Assembly (NCBI GenBank): GCA_963971535.1
Contig: OZ020588.1
Coordinates: forward strand, 126,310,264-126,374,263
DNA: 64,000 bases
Direction of reading: 5' to 3'
DNA from: Notolepis coatsorum
Lineage: Eukaryota > Chordata > Actinopteri > Aulopiformes > Paralepididae
Below, piece by piece: positions 54,151 to 64,000 of this stretch. Numbering within the stretch: the stretch's first letter is position 1; each line of letters starts with the position of its first letter. The notes under the pieces are model-generated. The model saw only the letters and a list, made by a program, of their open reading frames with translations, was not told the DNA's origin and did no database searches. A program made the translations under genes and the position numbers.

Positions 54151-56988
54151 ATGGCGACTCCTGTGATCCTTAAGATCATCTTGACTGATGGCAGCTCTCA
54201 GAGATTGACTCTCTCCCATGGATTCCCTGCATCCATTGATGGCCTTCTTATTGAAGTGATGAAACAGTGTGGACTTCAGGGCAGCTTCGGACTTCAATTT
54301 AAGGACTCCTTGTGTGTAAGTGATTTCCTTAACCTTACCTCCATTTCAGAACTAGAAGACAAAGGTACTCTTAAAGTTGTGGATATGTCAAGGCCCATTA
54401 TTCCCTATCCAGTCCTAAACCCCCAAGCTCTCGATCCTTTCTCTGGAAATACTTCTCTGCTCTCGTCGGATGGATCTATGGATACAGATATACTGTCATC
54501 GAGTGTGTCTACAATGTCCTCTTGGCCTACTTCTTCTCAAGTGCCTGAATCTGTGGATCCAGATGTACTGCCATCAATTGAGTTTAGGAGCTCACGGTCC
54601 TCTTGGCCTGCTGTTTTCCACGTGCCTAAGTTCCCCTATGATGCTGAAATAAAACTTGAGCAGGCAAATTTTGCTTATAGTCAAAATGGCACTGTACGTA
54701 CCCCTGATCCCAAGTTGAAGTCAGCCATCCTTGATGGTTTAGTGCAGGAAATTGTTCTGTATAAAGTCTATGTCAGTGATACGGAGATGGAAAAAACAGC
54801 GCAGAGTCTTATCAAGGCACATCCATGTTTAACTGAGAAGGGGTCCAGCACTGGATATGGCGCATGGAAGATGAGTTTAAAATATAAATTGGGTAACTAC
54901 CGCAGAGAGCTGAGACATCTGGGCTGCCCAGAGGTGACGGTGAACTCTTTAAGAAACAAACCAACAGGAAAGCGTGCAGCCTTCGGTGTCAAAAAGGCCA
55001 AGAGAGCAGAGGTTAACTTCTGCCCACCATACCCATCAGCAGAAACGGAGGAAAGTCTGGAGGCCATGCAGAAAGATCTACTCTTGGATGTGAAGAAGAG
55101 GAACAACAGAGATGTTGTGAAACTGAAGATGGAGAAGACTTTCGCACATAAAAGACTTGAAGTCGTCCGTGATGCACCAATGGTGGAGCCTTTCATGGCA
55201 AGGTGGCCAGCTCTCTTTGAAGTCAATAAGGTATGTATGGCTTATCTCATCTTGGATTTGCTGTTGATAACGTTACAAGGGAAGTGTTGGGTCCATTGTC
55301 AAACTGCTAATATGATTTTATATTTCGTTGTGCTATATCTCCCCCTTCCTGATCAGCAACTACCCTCTAACCATTTTATTCTGATTCCTGTGCTTTTTAC
55401 CTGTCTTCAGATCAATTCAAGAGAATCACCACCATGCCACTTCAGTCCAAGTTCCTGTCTCAGCTTGATCTCCACTCTGACAACCTGACGAAGCTGTTCC
55501 AAAAGAGGGGAGGACAGCTAGGGGAAAAGCTCAAAAGGCAAATGGCACAAATGGCTGACGTAAATGCTAACTGGTCCCACTGTCATGAAAAACCTACAAC
55601 GTTTTGAATTATGGCTGTTTTGGGGGAATTAAGATTTTTTTTTATTGGAGGAAAGGCTATGGAAATGAATTTTTTTGTTACCACAAATGATTGGTAAAGA
55701 GGGCAATCAAATTGTACAGGAGGCCATGAGTGCTTTATTTTTCATCTTTTTCCTTTCACTATTTGCATCTTTTTGTCTCAGTTTGAACCTTTCCTCTAAA
55801 ATGAGGTATAGTACCGCTTTCAAAGCTCTAGTGCCGCGTTAATTTTTCAATACTGGTATACCGTGCAACACTACTCACAGCAAGGCTTGTGCCATCGTAG
55901 GAATCCTACTGTTCTCAGAGAAATATGTAGTCATATAACAGTTTGAACCAGTAGTTGACTTTAAAATAAAGCACAATGGTTGAATTAAGACACTAATCAA
56001 GAAATGTTCCTTTCAGTGTGATGATGTGGATGCTGGACGTGAGTGTATCCTGAAGCGACTGTGTATCTACATGGGTGAAGATCCAGAAAGCCTTGTGCGA
56101 GAATATGTGGTATGTAGGCCTACATGAATCGGTGCTTATTTATTCTCTCATTTGGCCTTGTAGTCCATGCAGAGTAAGGTCTGACCCATGACTAATTGTA
56201 ACAGAAAGTATCTTCACTTTTATGTTTATATTGATGCCACTGTCTGTTTGTCAGGGCTGAGACATATTTAGCCACAGACTTACCCCCCCCCCCCCAACAT
56301 ACCACAAAGCGCTTCAGGCTCCACAACCAGGCAGGGCCAGGACGGGCTAACTTCTGTGGACTGGAGGAGCTGGGTTGTGGACTGTAACCAATTAATTTAA
56401 TTTAATTATTTAACATCATGATTGGACTTGTTTATTTTTCTTTTCACCACTTATAGCTCTATTTTAGCCCTATTTTAGCTCGTTTTATCCCTATGTATTT
56501 GTCAATCTTGTTTTTAACACATACTAATAAGTGTATGTTATGTATTAACTGTTTTTACTGTTTTTAAATTGCTGTTATGCTGTAATGGACATCTGAATCT
56601 CCCCTCAGGGATAAATAAAGGTTTTCAATCAATATAAGGTGTTAGCCCTTGTTTAACCTTTGTCTGTTTTCTACAGGGTATGGATGAAGACGTCATCAAC
56701 AAGGCCATCGAAGACACCACTGTGGGGATTTATGTTCTTAAAGATCATGCTTCAAGTGACGAACCAGAGAACATAGGAATTATCCTCGAAGGCACCAAGA
56801 TATTGGAAAGTCTGGATAATGGCGCATTAGCTGTTGCAATGCTGTTCGGACTGATGTATGCCTTAAACCTCAGCTACCCTTCGCAGCTCCGCTACACCTT
56901 TGAGGTAATCCAAAAGATTTTCATGGAACTGGATGGAGGTAAACTTTCAAACAAGGCACTCGCTCTAAAAAACAGGCTCTTTCAGTGA
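54151..56988 (+). CDS. PB1-like multi-exon gene, SAMD3-like fish repeat family (second gene of the putative transposon)
   Basis: ATG 54151 follows an intron acceptor (ctctacag at 54126-54133). Exons are 54151-55230 (or 55234), 55411-55559, 56017-56109 and 56677-56988, with GT..AG borders. Residues 1-80 (VILKIILTDGSSQRLTLSHG and following) look like a PB1-type domain. A Ser-rich linker follows, then a WPAVFHVPKFPYDAEIKLEQAN block, a conserved region ending TGYGAWKMSLKYKLGNYRREL, a basic segment (KKAKRAEVNF), then FKRITTMPLQSKFLSQLD, CILKRLCIYMGEDPESLV, and a C-terminal domain ending ALKNRLFQ. I recognise the multicopy fish family often labelled sterile alpha motif domain-containing protein 3-like, although no SAM domain is visible. 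Frame across intron 1 requires the downstream of two overlapping donors (GTATGTATGG). Function unknown. Confidence 0.7.
56290..56634 (+). mobile_element. LINE 3' UTR-like fragment in intron 3
   Basis: Ends aatctcccctcagggataaa followed by taaaggttttcaatcaat, the typical end of CR1/L2-type fish LINEs. No coding part is seen. Confidence 0.5.
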
Positions 56989-57099
56989 AAGCACGTTGAA
57001 AATGTTAATTAGCTAAAAACTTGTTGACCGACGGAGAGAAACAAACAGAGACAGACAGACAGTGATAGACATTGGGCCCACTTGTTCTATGCGCCGCCG

Positions 57100-58790
57100 A
57101 GGCATCTTCAAGGAACACTCCAACATCTTCCCTGGAGTTGGACAAGAAGATACATACCTTTTTCGTCTCTCTGCATGCATTGGGCTTAGGGAACGCCTGG
57201 GCCGTTAGCCTAGCTTAGCTTCATCACTGGAAGTGGGGCAGACATAGCCTAGTTTACTACAGTCAGGAAATATACTCCAAATACAACTCCCAAATGTTCC
57301 TGTAAACATGTTGTGACCTGTGTATTTACCACGTCTCCCAGTCACACAAGTCACACGAGTCTCCCAGTCACACAAGTCTCCAAGTCACTTGTGTGACTGG
57401 GAGACTTGTGTGACTTGGAGACTTGTGTGACTTGTGTGACTTGGAGACTTGTGTGACTTGTGTGACTTGGAGACTCGTGTGACTGGGAGACTTGTGTGAC
57501 TTGGAGACTTGTGTGACTGGGAGACTTGTGTGACTTGAAGACTTGTGTGACTGGGAGACTCATGTGACTTGTGTGACTTGGAGACTCGTGTGACTGGGAG
57601 ACTTGTGTGACTTGGAGACTTGTGTGACTTGGAGACTTGTGTGACTTGTGTGACTTGGAGACTTGTGTGACTTGTGTGACTTGGAGACTTGTGTAACTGG
57701 GAGACTCATGTGACTTGTGTGACTTGGAGACTTGTGTGACTGGGAGACTTGTGTGACTTGGAGACTTGTGTGACTTGTGTGACTTGGAGACTTGTGTGAC
57801 TTGGAGACTTGTGTGACTTGTGTGACTTGAATACTTGTGTGACTGGGAGACTCATGTGACTTGTGTGACTTGGAGACTTGTGTGACTGGAAGACTTGTGT
57901 GACTTGGAGACTTGTGTGACTTGTGTGACTTGGAGACTTGTGTGACTTGGAGACTCATGTGACTTGTGCGACTTGGAGACTTGTGTGACTGGGAGACTCG
58001 TGTGACTTGTGTGACTTGGAGACTTGTGTGACTGGGAGACTTGTGTGACTGGGAGACTTGTGTGACTTGGAGACTTGTGTGACTTGTGTGACTTGGAGAC
58101 TTGTGTGACTTTGAGACTTGTGTGACTTGTGTGACTTGGAGACTTGTGTGACTGGGAGAATTGTGTGACTGAGAGACTTGTGTGACTTGGAGACTTGTGT
58201 GACTTGTGTGACTTGGAGACTTGTGTGACTTGGAGACTTGTGTGACTTGGAGACTCATGTGACTTGTGCGGCTTGGAGACTTGTGTGACTTGGAGACTCG
58301 TGTGACTTGTGCAACTTGGAGACTTGTGTGACTGGGAGACTCGTGTGACTTGTGTGACTTGGAGACTTGTGTGACTGGGAGACTTGTGTGACTGGGAGAC
58401 TTGTGTGACTGGGAGACTTGTGTGACTGGGAGACTTGTGTAACTGGGAGACTTGTGTGACTGGGAGACTTGTGCAACTGGGAGACTTGTGTGACTTGGAG
58501 ACTTGGAGACTTGTGTGACTGGGAGACTTGTGTGACTAGTGTGACTGGGAGACGTTGTAAATACACAGGTCACAACATGTTTACAGGAACGTTTGGGAGT
58601 TGTATTTTGATTGTATTTGGAGTATATTTCCTGACTGTAGTGAACTAGGCTAGATGTCTGCCCCACTTCTAGTGATGAAGCTAAGCTAGGCTAACGGTCC
58701 AGGCGTTCCCTAAGCCCAATGCATGCAGAGAGACGAAAAAGGTATATATCTTCTTGTCTAACTCGAGGGAAGATGTTAAATAAGCTAATT
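57100..58790. mobile_element. Foldback element: 230-bp inverted arms around a GTGTGACTTGGAGACTT minisatellite
   Basis: 57110-57345 (gacaagaagatacatacctt onward) is repeated inverted at about 58550-58775. Between them (57345-58553) lie about 70 short units of the type cttgtgtgact(t/g)ggaga. Open frames through the array are repeat artefacts. It lies just 3' of the SAMD3-like gene stop. Confidence 0.9.
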
Positions 58791-59240
58791 TCCCAAAATG
58801 TTTGAGTTTTCCTTTAAGATCACCTGCTATCAAAATGTCTCAATCAAACCTGCACCACCTCGCCGTCTGTTGTTATTACATAATTTATTTCATTGCTTTT
58901 TATAAACATACGCACTTAAAGTTTTTGTATTTTTCAGCAAATCTCTTCATTACACCAATACTGTTGTGCTGTCAGAACAGTATTATGTTTGTAGGTGAAG
59001 TATTTACCTATATGCTGTCGATGCAGGGTTTACTTGTTGTTCAAGTAAGTTCAAGTTACTTGTTGTATTTTGTATTTCTCTTCATCCATTACTTAATCTT
59101 ACACCAGATGTGTATCAACAGTAGTTTTTTTTCCTTATTTTCATTTGTTTGTGGTAACAGTTCACAGTATTTTGTATTTGCCTTTTACAGTGAGCATATG
59201 CACTTTATAGAGAACCACTGACTGAAACATTATACTACAG
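58791..59240. other. Downstream region, no recognised gene
   Basis: A segment near 58998-59050 (atatgctgtcgatgcagggt ...) recurs at 60838-60880, so a duplication brackets the solo LTR region. Confidence 0.6.
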
Positions 59241-59269
59241 GTCATGTTTTTGTTCCCAAAACTACATTG

Positions 59270-59412
59270 CGGAGCTTCAAACACACCAAGACACATACAG
59301 ACAACATACACACACATTTGTATAACACCAAGACACATACATGCAACATACGCACACATTTTGATCACACCAAGACACATACATGCAAAATACACACACA
59401 TTTCTATCACAT
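59270..59412. repeat. 41-42-bp minisatellite, about 3.4 copies
   Basis: Unit accaagacacatacatgcaa followed by catacgcacacatt and a short variable part. Confidence 0.9.
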
Positions 59413-59424
59413 TAACGTACAAGG

Positions 59425-60609
59425 TGTGAGGTTCGCCTGTTCCCTGGACCTTTAATTCCCTGTCTCCTCACCTCACCAGCCCCCACCCTCGCAATGTTTT
59501 ACTCTCCTATGCTCTTCACCTGCTCCCACCCTTGGACTACCTTTCACAGCTGTGATAAGTTATGATTAGCGCCCCAGAGGGCTTTAAATACCTGGACCTC
59601 CCCTCCAGTCCTCGTCGGGTCGTTCTGTATGCTGGTTCTTTGTTCTGGACTCTTTATCCTTTTCTGTGTTCAGTGTTCATGGAGTCCTGGACGTTACCAT
59701 CACCTGCCGCGTCTCTGGCGTGAGACGAGGTGCCAGCCATCACCACCTTTCGCCGTTTGCCTGGAGTGGGACACGTCTACGCTCTCTAATCCTCTACGGG
59801 AGGTTTTCCAGTGTCCCACTCCAGACGTCAAGCCGGCGCGCTCCAACTCCAGACGCTCAAGCCGGCGCACATCGCTTCCTATCCCACAGGAGGATGCGTC
59901 TCTTCAAGCCGGCGTGCTCCTACTCCAGACGCTCAAGCCGGCGCGCATCGCTTCCTATCCCACAGGAGGATGCGTCTCTTCAAGCCGGCGCGCTCCTACT
60001 CCAGACGCTCAAGCCGGCGCGCATCGCTTCCTGTCCCACGGGAGGATGCGTCTCTTCAAGCCGGCGCGCTCCTACTCCAGACGCTCAAGCCGGCGCGCAT
60101 CGCTTCCTATCCCACGGGAGGATGCGTCTCTTCAAGCCGGCGCGCTCCTACTCCAGACGCTCAAGCCGGCGCGCATCGCTTCCTATCCCACGGGAGGATG
60201 CGTCTCTTCACTTCCGAGGAGGATCTCCTTGCCAGGCCTCCGCCGTCTGAACCCTGCCATCCCTGTAAGCAGCTCTGGCCCTCGCCCTGTCCAAGGCCTT
60301 AACCCTGTTTCTCTGTCCCTGTCCCCAGCCCGCCTCCCCGGGCCTCTGTCCCTGTTCCCCCTCTCCAGTGCCCCTGTTCCTGCCCTGACCTTTTGCCCTG
60401 GCCCTGTCCTTTAGCCTTAGCCCCTTAGCCTGCTCGCCTCTTAAAGGCACAGTGCCACATTTTTCCCTATTTCTTTGTTTCCAGTATTTTTGTGTTCTCC
60501 CTTAAAGGGACAGTGCCGCTTTTTGTTTGTATTGAATAAATGCCCTGTTTTGGCTTACTCTCATACCTGTCTTGTGTTGTGCGATTGGGGTCGGTTACAA
60601 ACCATAACA
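59425..60609 (+). mobile_element. Solo LTR (gypsy-type), 1,185 bp
   Basis: TGTGAGGTTCGCC...CAAACCATAACA with a 5-bp TSD caagg (59420-59424 and 60610-60614). Its ends resemble the LTR at 48913-50006 (tgtgaggtt start, ggggtcgg and accataaca end), so it is a related family. AATAAA is near 60535. It contains a 75-bp tandem repeat. No internal region remains, which is consistent with LTR-LTR recombination. Confidence 0.88.
59830..60215. repeat. 75-bp tandem repeat inside the solo LTR, about 5 copies
   Basis: Unit ggaggatgcgtctcttcaag followed by ccggcgcgctcctactccag. Because 75 is divisible by 3 it leaves all three frames open, which explains the 160-260 codon ORFs here. Confidence 0.95.
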
Positions 60610-60654
60610 CAAGGAGTTCTTAAACAACTAAATTAAAAGAGAATTAAAACACTA

Positions 60655-60832
60655 ACAATTCAAAACATTATGGAAATGTACTAGTGCTATCAATTCATAA
60701 TGAATGGATATATCTTTAAATACAAGGACAAACACTAACCAGCAAAATGTGTTTTAATGTGTTATGATGCCTTAATCGGAGTGATGCAAAAGCTTGGACC
60801 TACTTGATAGTTTCTGTTACATTCCCAGCAGT
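60655..60832 (-). repeat. Inverted copy of the 275-bp array unit
   Basis: The reverse complement matches about 50040-50240 with few differences (ttgcatcactccgattaagg, cctgtatttaaag-type segments). It is the right-hand counterpart of the left array of the candidate CACTA-like element. Confidence 0.88.
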
Positions 60833-60983
60833 ATTTATATGCTGTCGATGCAGGGTTTACTTGTTGTATTTTGTATTTCAACTTTGATAGTCAACTGTCC
60901 CGAACAGTTTTAGAAACATTGACTATCTATTATTATATATTGACTATATATAGCCACTGCTGTTGTTCACCTACCTCATGTTC

Positions 60984-60989
60984 AATAAA
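60984..60989 (+). terminator. Possible polyadenylation signal AATAAA
   Basis: ttcaataaaatg lies in non-repetitive sequence about 4 kb (less with insertions removed) after the SAMD3-like stop, and could end that transcript. Confidence 0.35.
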
Positions 60990-61067
60990 ATGTTAAACAT
61001 TTTTGGTACATAACTCTGACTCTTTGCCTTTTTTGTCAATGCCAAAACATGTAAGATTGTATGAACT

Positions 61068-61335
61068 TGAACAAATCAAGTTAGATTCACTTTAAGAAAT
61101 CAAGTTGTGTTAACTTGAACAAATCAAGTTAGATTTACATTAAGAAATAAAGTTGTGTTTTGAACAAATCAAGTTAGATTTACATTAAGAAATCAAGTTG
61201 TGTTTTGAACAAATCAAGTTAGATTTACATTAAGAAATCAAGTTGTGTTTTGAACAAATCAAGTTAGATTTACATTAAGAAATCAAGTTGGGTTTTGAAC
61301 AAATCAAGTTAGATTTACATTAAGAAATCAAGTTG
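61068..61335. repeat. 45-bp subterminal tandem repeat, about 6 copies
   Basis: Unit aacaaatcaagttagattta followed by cattaagaaatcaagttgtg; exact 45-bp period at 61163, 61208, 61253 and 61298. Its caagtt/aacttg motifs are suited to transposase binding near a CACTA end. Confidence 0.93.
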
Positions 61336-61358
61336 GAGTTAGTGTTGAACATCATTAA

Positions 61359-62299
61359 CACTTTGAGTGCCACTCACGAGATATCTCGGGTTTTTAATAG
61401 TGACGTTGAATGCCACTCACGAGATTTCTCTGATTTTTTTTTATTTTTTTTTTTTTAGCGATCTGAAAAATTATTGCATCACCCGAGCCTACCCGAGTAT
61501 AGCCGAGCGGCGCCGGCGATCACTGTGGAAAAAAGCGCCCCCTGTCGTCTCCCAGATGACATAAGTGATTTTGGAATGGACTCAATGAAAAAAATGGGGA
61601 AAAAAATCCGGTACTCCACATTTTCCAGTCCACTGATCCAGCCGGGGTTACCACAGTTCATTCTGGAACCTCAGATCCCCGCTGATCATGGAGTTCTACA
61701 GTATCGCGTTGGATCCATACACGTATCGATTTTTTCGAATGGTGATCAGGAATTGGAATATACCAGTTGGATACCATCTGATGTCAGGTAAGGACTCTAT
61801 GTTATCAGTGTTAGGATAATCAGAGTAAGTTTGATGAAGATATAGGCTGTTTTGTGAAATGTCTTCTTTCGGTTTCACTGTAAAAGTCTGAGAGGAAATC
61901 AACGAGGCGATTATCCGCGCGCGGCCATAATGTGCTTGCGTGCACGTATAATATTGATCATCTAGCGTTTATTTGAAAACGATTCATAAAAAGGCCGACG
62001 AATATCAACGTTGTGGAATATTCTACTAAAAGACTATTTTCATAGAATGCTCCAGAATTAGCTGTTTTTTATATCAAAACGGGGGCTTTTCTAACTGCTC
62101 TGAAACGGAAACGACGCGATAAAAAAACAATCTGCCTTGACAGCACTGACTGGAAAATAGTCTTTGATAATGCGATGGGCAGATTAGACACATAGCCATA
62201 ATTTAAAACATAGATTAGGCGATATTAACGTTAACATTGGCGCCGATGGTGGCATTCAGCCGGTAAAAAAGAAAACCAGGCGTGGCGCTCAAAGATATG
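61359..62299. mobile_element. piggyBac-like MITE (941 bp) with TTAA duplications
   Basis: TTAA at 61355-61358 and 62300-62303. The ends read CACTTTGAGTGCCACTC and, in reverse complement, CATATCTTTGAGCGCCACGC, that is imperfect TIRs sharing TTTGAG(T/C)GCCAC. A 105-codon frame (61474-61791) ends next to a consensus donor (cag/gtaagg at 61790), possibly a remnant or captured exon. No transposase is seen. Confidence 0.65.
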
Positions 62300-62303
62300 T
62301 TAA

Positions 62304-62517
62304 CATTACACAATTAAATTGTGTTTACTCTAACGACAAATATGTTGAATCAACATGTTTATTTTAAGTAATCTTAATGTGAATGCAATATGTTGGGTTC
62401 ACAAGCAATAAGTAAGTAAGGAGAACGAGGAACAGTATGTCAGTTGGACATATTCTGATCATGTGGAACCAATGTACACATTAAAATCAAGTAAATCCAA
62501 CAAATTTTTTTTCAGTG
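62304..62517. other. Right terminal region of the candidate CACTA-like element
   Basis: Runs to TTTTTTTTCAGTG. In reverse complement the first 30 bp (cactgaaaaaaaatttgttg and on) partly resemble 41921-41965, supporting a terminal inverted relation. Confidence 0.45.
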
Positions 62518-63080
62518 ACCATGTCAAAATGAGGGTTCCTATGGGTTTCCCTAAGTTTAAGTTACATGCCAGGTCACTTAGTGTCAGATTGCATCGCTCA
62601 GTTTGAGGAGAAGCCATTATGCAAACAGTGCTGGGATTATAAATATTGCACTTTAAAAACAATCAACTGAATATTTCAACTTTGCGCCATTGGCACAATC
62701 AAGGTAGTGTTATAACAAAGCCAACAAAGTAATTTCACGTCTTTACATTAACGTTGAGCCCAATTGGTGAGCATTTGTTTTCACCCAACCTCACACTATA
62801 CGGTTGAGCACAGTAGAGGTTGGGTCTACCAGCTAGTGGCAGACCAATAAGGCTGTGGTGGTATTAAACCTTTGTTGCCATGTGCTGCTGATGAGGAGAG
62901 GGGGTTCGCAGTTCAAGGCTGGACAAATTGCAGGTGCCGAGAGCAAAGTGCCCGTAACCAGCGACCACCAGTCATGCCTGCAGGACAGTGTAATTTATCT
63001 CCACTCTCTCTGTCACACACTCATAACCAAGCACCACTTGGTGCTCAACCTACTGTAGAGCTGTGAAGGTATACCGCTTT
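62518..63080. other. Unassigned
   Basis: No convincing gene. 62780-62840 holds an inverted pair cccaacctc / gaggttggg. Confidence 0.4.
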
Positions 63081-63420
63081 AATTTATTTGTTTATTATTT
63101 ATTTGTTTATTTGGACGGGACAATGCAAAATGAATGAACACAGTGAACACGAAGCAGAATTTTCCAATTTAGCACAAGGCTCATTTTCATCCGTTGTCCC
63201 CAAACATAAAGACAGGATATATAAAACAGTAAGAAATGTACAAATAAGTAGCAGCAATACACTAGAAAATACAGGAGCATGCCTATGTTCTCACAGCCCT
63301 ATGTCCCCACATTTCCTTTATTATTTTGTAGATAAAACAAGCACTTTGAAAAACAGCTCAAAAAGTGATGTTGTTCCAGAATGTTACAATGGTGGTATGC
63401 CAATGGTTTTCTAGCAAATA
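63081..63420 (-). mobile_element. LINE 3' UTR-like remnant
   Basis: The tttatttgtttatttggacg start resembles the reverse-orientation 3' end of LINE-A at 5240-5300 in style. The 108-codon plus-strand frame here has no recognisable motif. Confidence 0.35.
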
Positions 63421-63569
63421 CCTTGATAGCTCTATGAAAAAGCTGTGTTTCTGACACTGGGAATACATTCCCTGGGATCCATAGATGTCCCTAGAATCAG
63501 ATACCAAGAACATGCAAATGGACCATGTAAATGTGTATTCTACATTGTTATGGAATGAATGAGATAAAA

Positions 63570-63682
63570 AAAATATTTACAATATATATTTTTTTGTAAT
63601 TAATTTTGAGTTAATTTTCATAACTCGATAATTTGCTGTGTAATTAATTAATCTAATTAACGCGATAAACTGACAGCCCTAA
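63570..63682. mobile_element. Possible hAT terminus
   Basis: ttaacgcgataaactgacag followed by cccta resembles hAT ends of the TAGGGCTGTCA type. No partner end was found. Confidence 0.35.
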
Positions 63683-63733
63683 TAATTATGAATACAAAAA
63701 TAAATAATAATAAAATAGAAAAATAAATCTAAC

Positions 63734-64000
63734 TGTTGTGAAGGGCCAGATTAAACCGAATATATATATTTATTTATATATATATATTTAATTGTATTTG
63801 TATATTCTCTAATATTCCCTGATATCCCTTGTATATTCCTTGTACAATATGCATTGAATATCCATTCTAGCCTACTGAACATCCCATAATAGTCTCCATT
63901 CTACTATTGGTCGAGACCTTGGTGCCAGGCTGCCATACCCCTCAGACCCAGTTCAAACGTACCGCTCCACATGTACGAACAAGTCCTAGTTCCGCGTAGG
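63734..64000 (+). repeat. Third BEL LTR, diverged, cut by window end
   Basis: Begins tgttgtgaagggccagatta like the LTRs at 18342 and 34605, then diverges (expanded TA-rich region; ggcgccag/ccaac region altered). It marks another BEL copy or solo LTR continuing past the window. Confidence 0.8.

Larger units (their letters stand above)
41921..62517 (+). mobile_element. Candidate two-gene CACTA/EnSpm-like DNA transposon (about 20.6 kb with nested insertions)
   Basis: Putative ends are CACTGAAAAAA at 41921 and TTTTTTTTCAGTG ending 62517. CACT(A/G) ends are the CACTA signature. Inside lie a Transposase_21-like gene (50604-53767), a second same-strand gene (54151-56988), a tandem array with an inverted counterpart 10 kb away (43140-50600; 60655-60832), and subterminal 45-bp repeats (61068-61335). 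The flanking 3-mers (cta and acc) do not match, so the boundaries and TSD are uncertain. Nested insertions are the gypsy 43592-50006, a LINE tail, a foldback element, a solo LTR and a piggyBac-like MITE. Without them the element would be about 9-10 kb. Confidence 0.5.

Noticed and set aside
57560-58666. 368-codon minus-strand ORF of SHTSLQVTQV-type repeats
   Set aside because: It is the minisatellite read in an open frame; no start context, no domain, flanked by foldback arms.
59629-60414. 261-codon Pro/Arg-rich ORF and overlapping frames
   Set aside because: A 75-bp repeat keeps three frames open at once; the sequence is inside a solo LTR.
63088-63414. 108-codon ORF near the window end
   Set aside because: No recognisable motif; probably LINE 3' UTR remnant read by chance.

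Overview
This window is vertebrate, almost certainly teleost fish, nuclear DNA. The evidence is the repeat content: Jockey/CR1/L2-type and other LINEs, a BEL/Pao and two Ty3/gypsy LTR elements, a DIRS-like element, DANA-like tRNA SINEs, several hAT elements with 8-bp target duplications, and long microsatellites. I see no ordinary single-copy host gene, no bacterial-type operon, no CRISPR array and no rRNA or free tRNA gene. The window reads as a heavily nested transposon landscape, and most coding stretches are transposon proteins in various states of decay.

Layout. 1-2815: minus-strand LINE (endonuclease plus RT, cut by the window start). 2926-4563: LINE fragments, including LINE-B (plus strand), whose 3' tail recurs at least seven times in the window. 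4623-5150: hAT MITE. 5240-8880: minus-strand LINE-A split by a 2,500-bp hAT, which holds LINE-B 3'-UTR, which holds a second hAT, which holds another LINE-B tail. 9055-10496: LINE 3' end, hAT transposase remnant, LINE-B tail. 10499-17313: DIRS-like element (gag-like ORF, internal complementary region and inverted ends), invaded by an antisense LINE ORF1 with an SGNH-esterase domain and a 206-bp tandem array. 18342-35922: a BEL/Pao element with 1.32-kb LTRs, 5-bp TSD and a tRNA-Tyr-type primer site. It is interrupted by a nearly full-length LINE in its 5' LTR, a tRNA SINE after the primer site, and a young gypsy deletion derivative inside gag. 36386-37430: second copy of the inner hAT. 38044-40147: DANA-like SINE split by a TIR transposon. 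40418-41674: LINE 3' end running into a 590-bp compound microsatellite.

41921-62517 is the most interesting block. It has CACTG...CAGTG ends, internal tandem and inverted repeats, and two same-strand genes. The first encodes four C2H2 fingers plus a CACTA/EnSpm (Transposase_21-like) core and is broken here. The second is a multi-exon gene with a PB1-like N terminus, of the fish multicopy family usually labelled SAMD3-like, and is largely intact. I propose that this is a two-gene CACTA-like transposon. It has been invaded by a chromodomain gypsy element, a Tx1/L1-type LINE tail, a foldback minisatellite, a solo LTR and a piggyBac-like MITE. The window ends in a third, diverged BEL LTR (63734-64000).

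The elements relate mainly by nesting, and insertion order can be read from the target duplications. Family assignments come from motif recognition only; no database search was possible.
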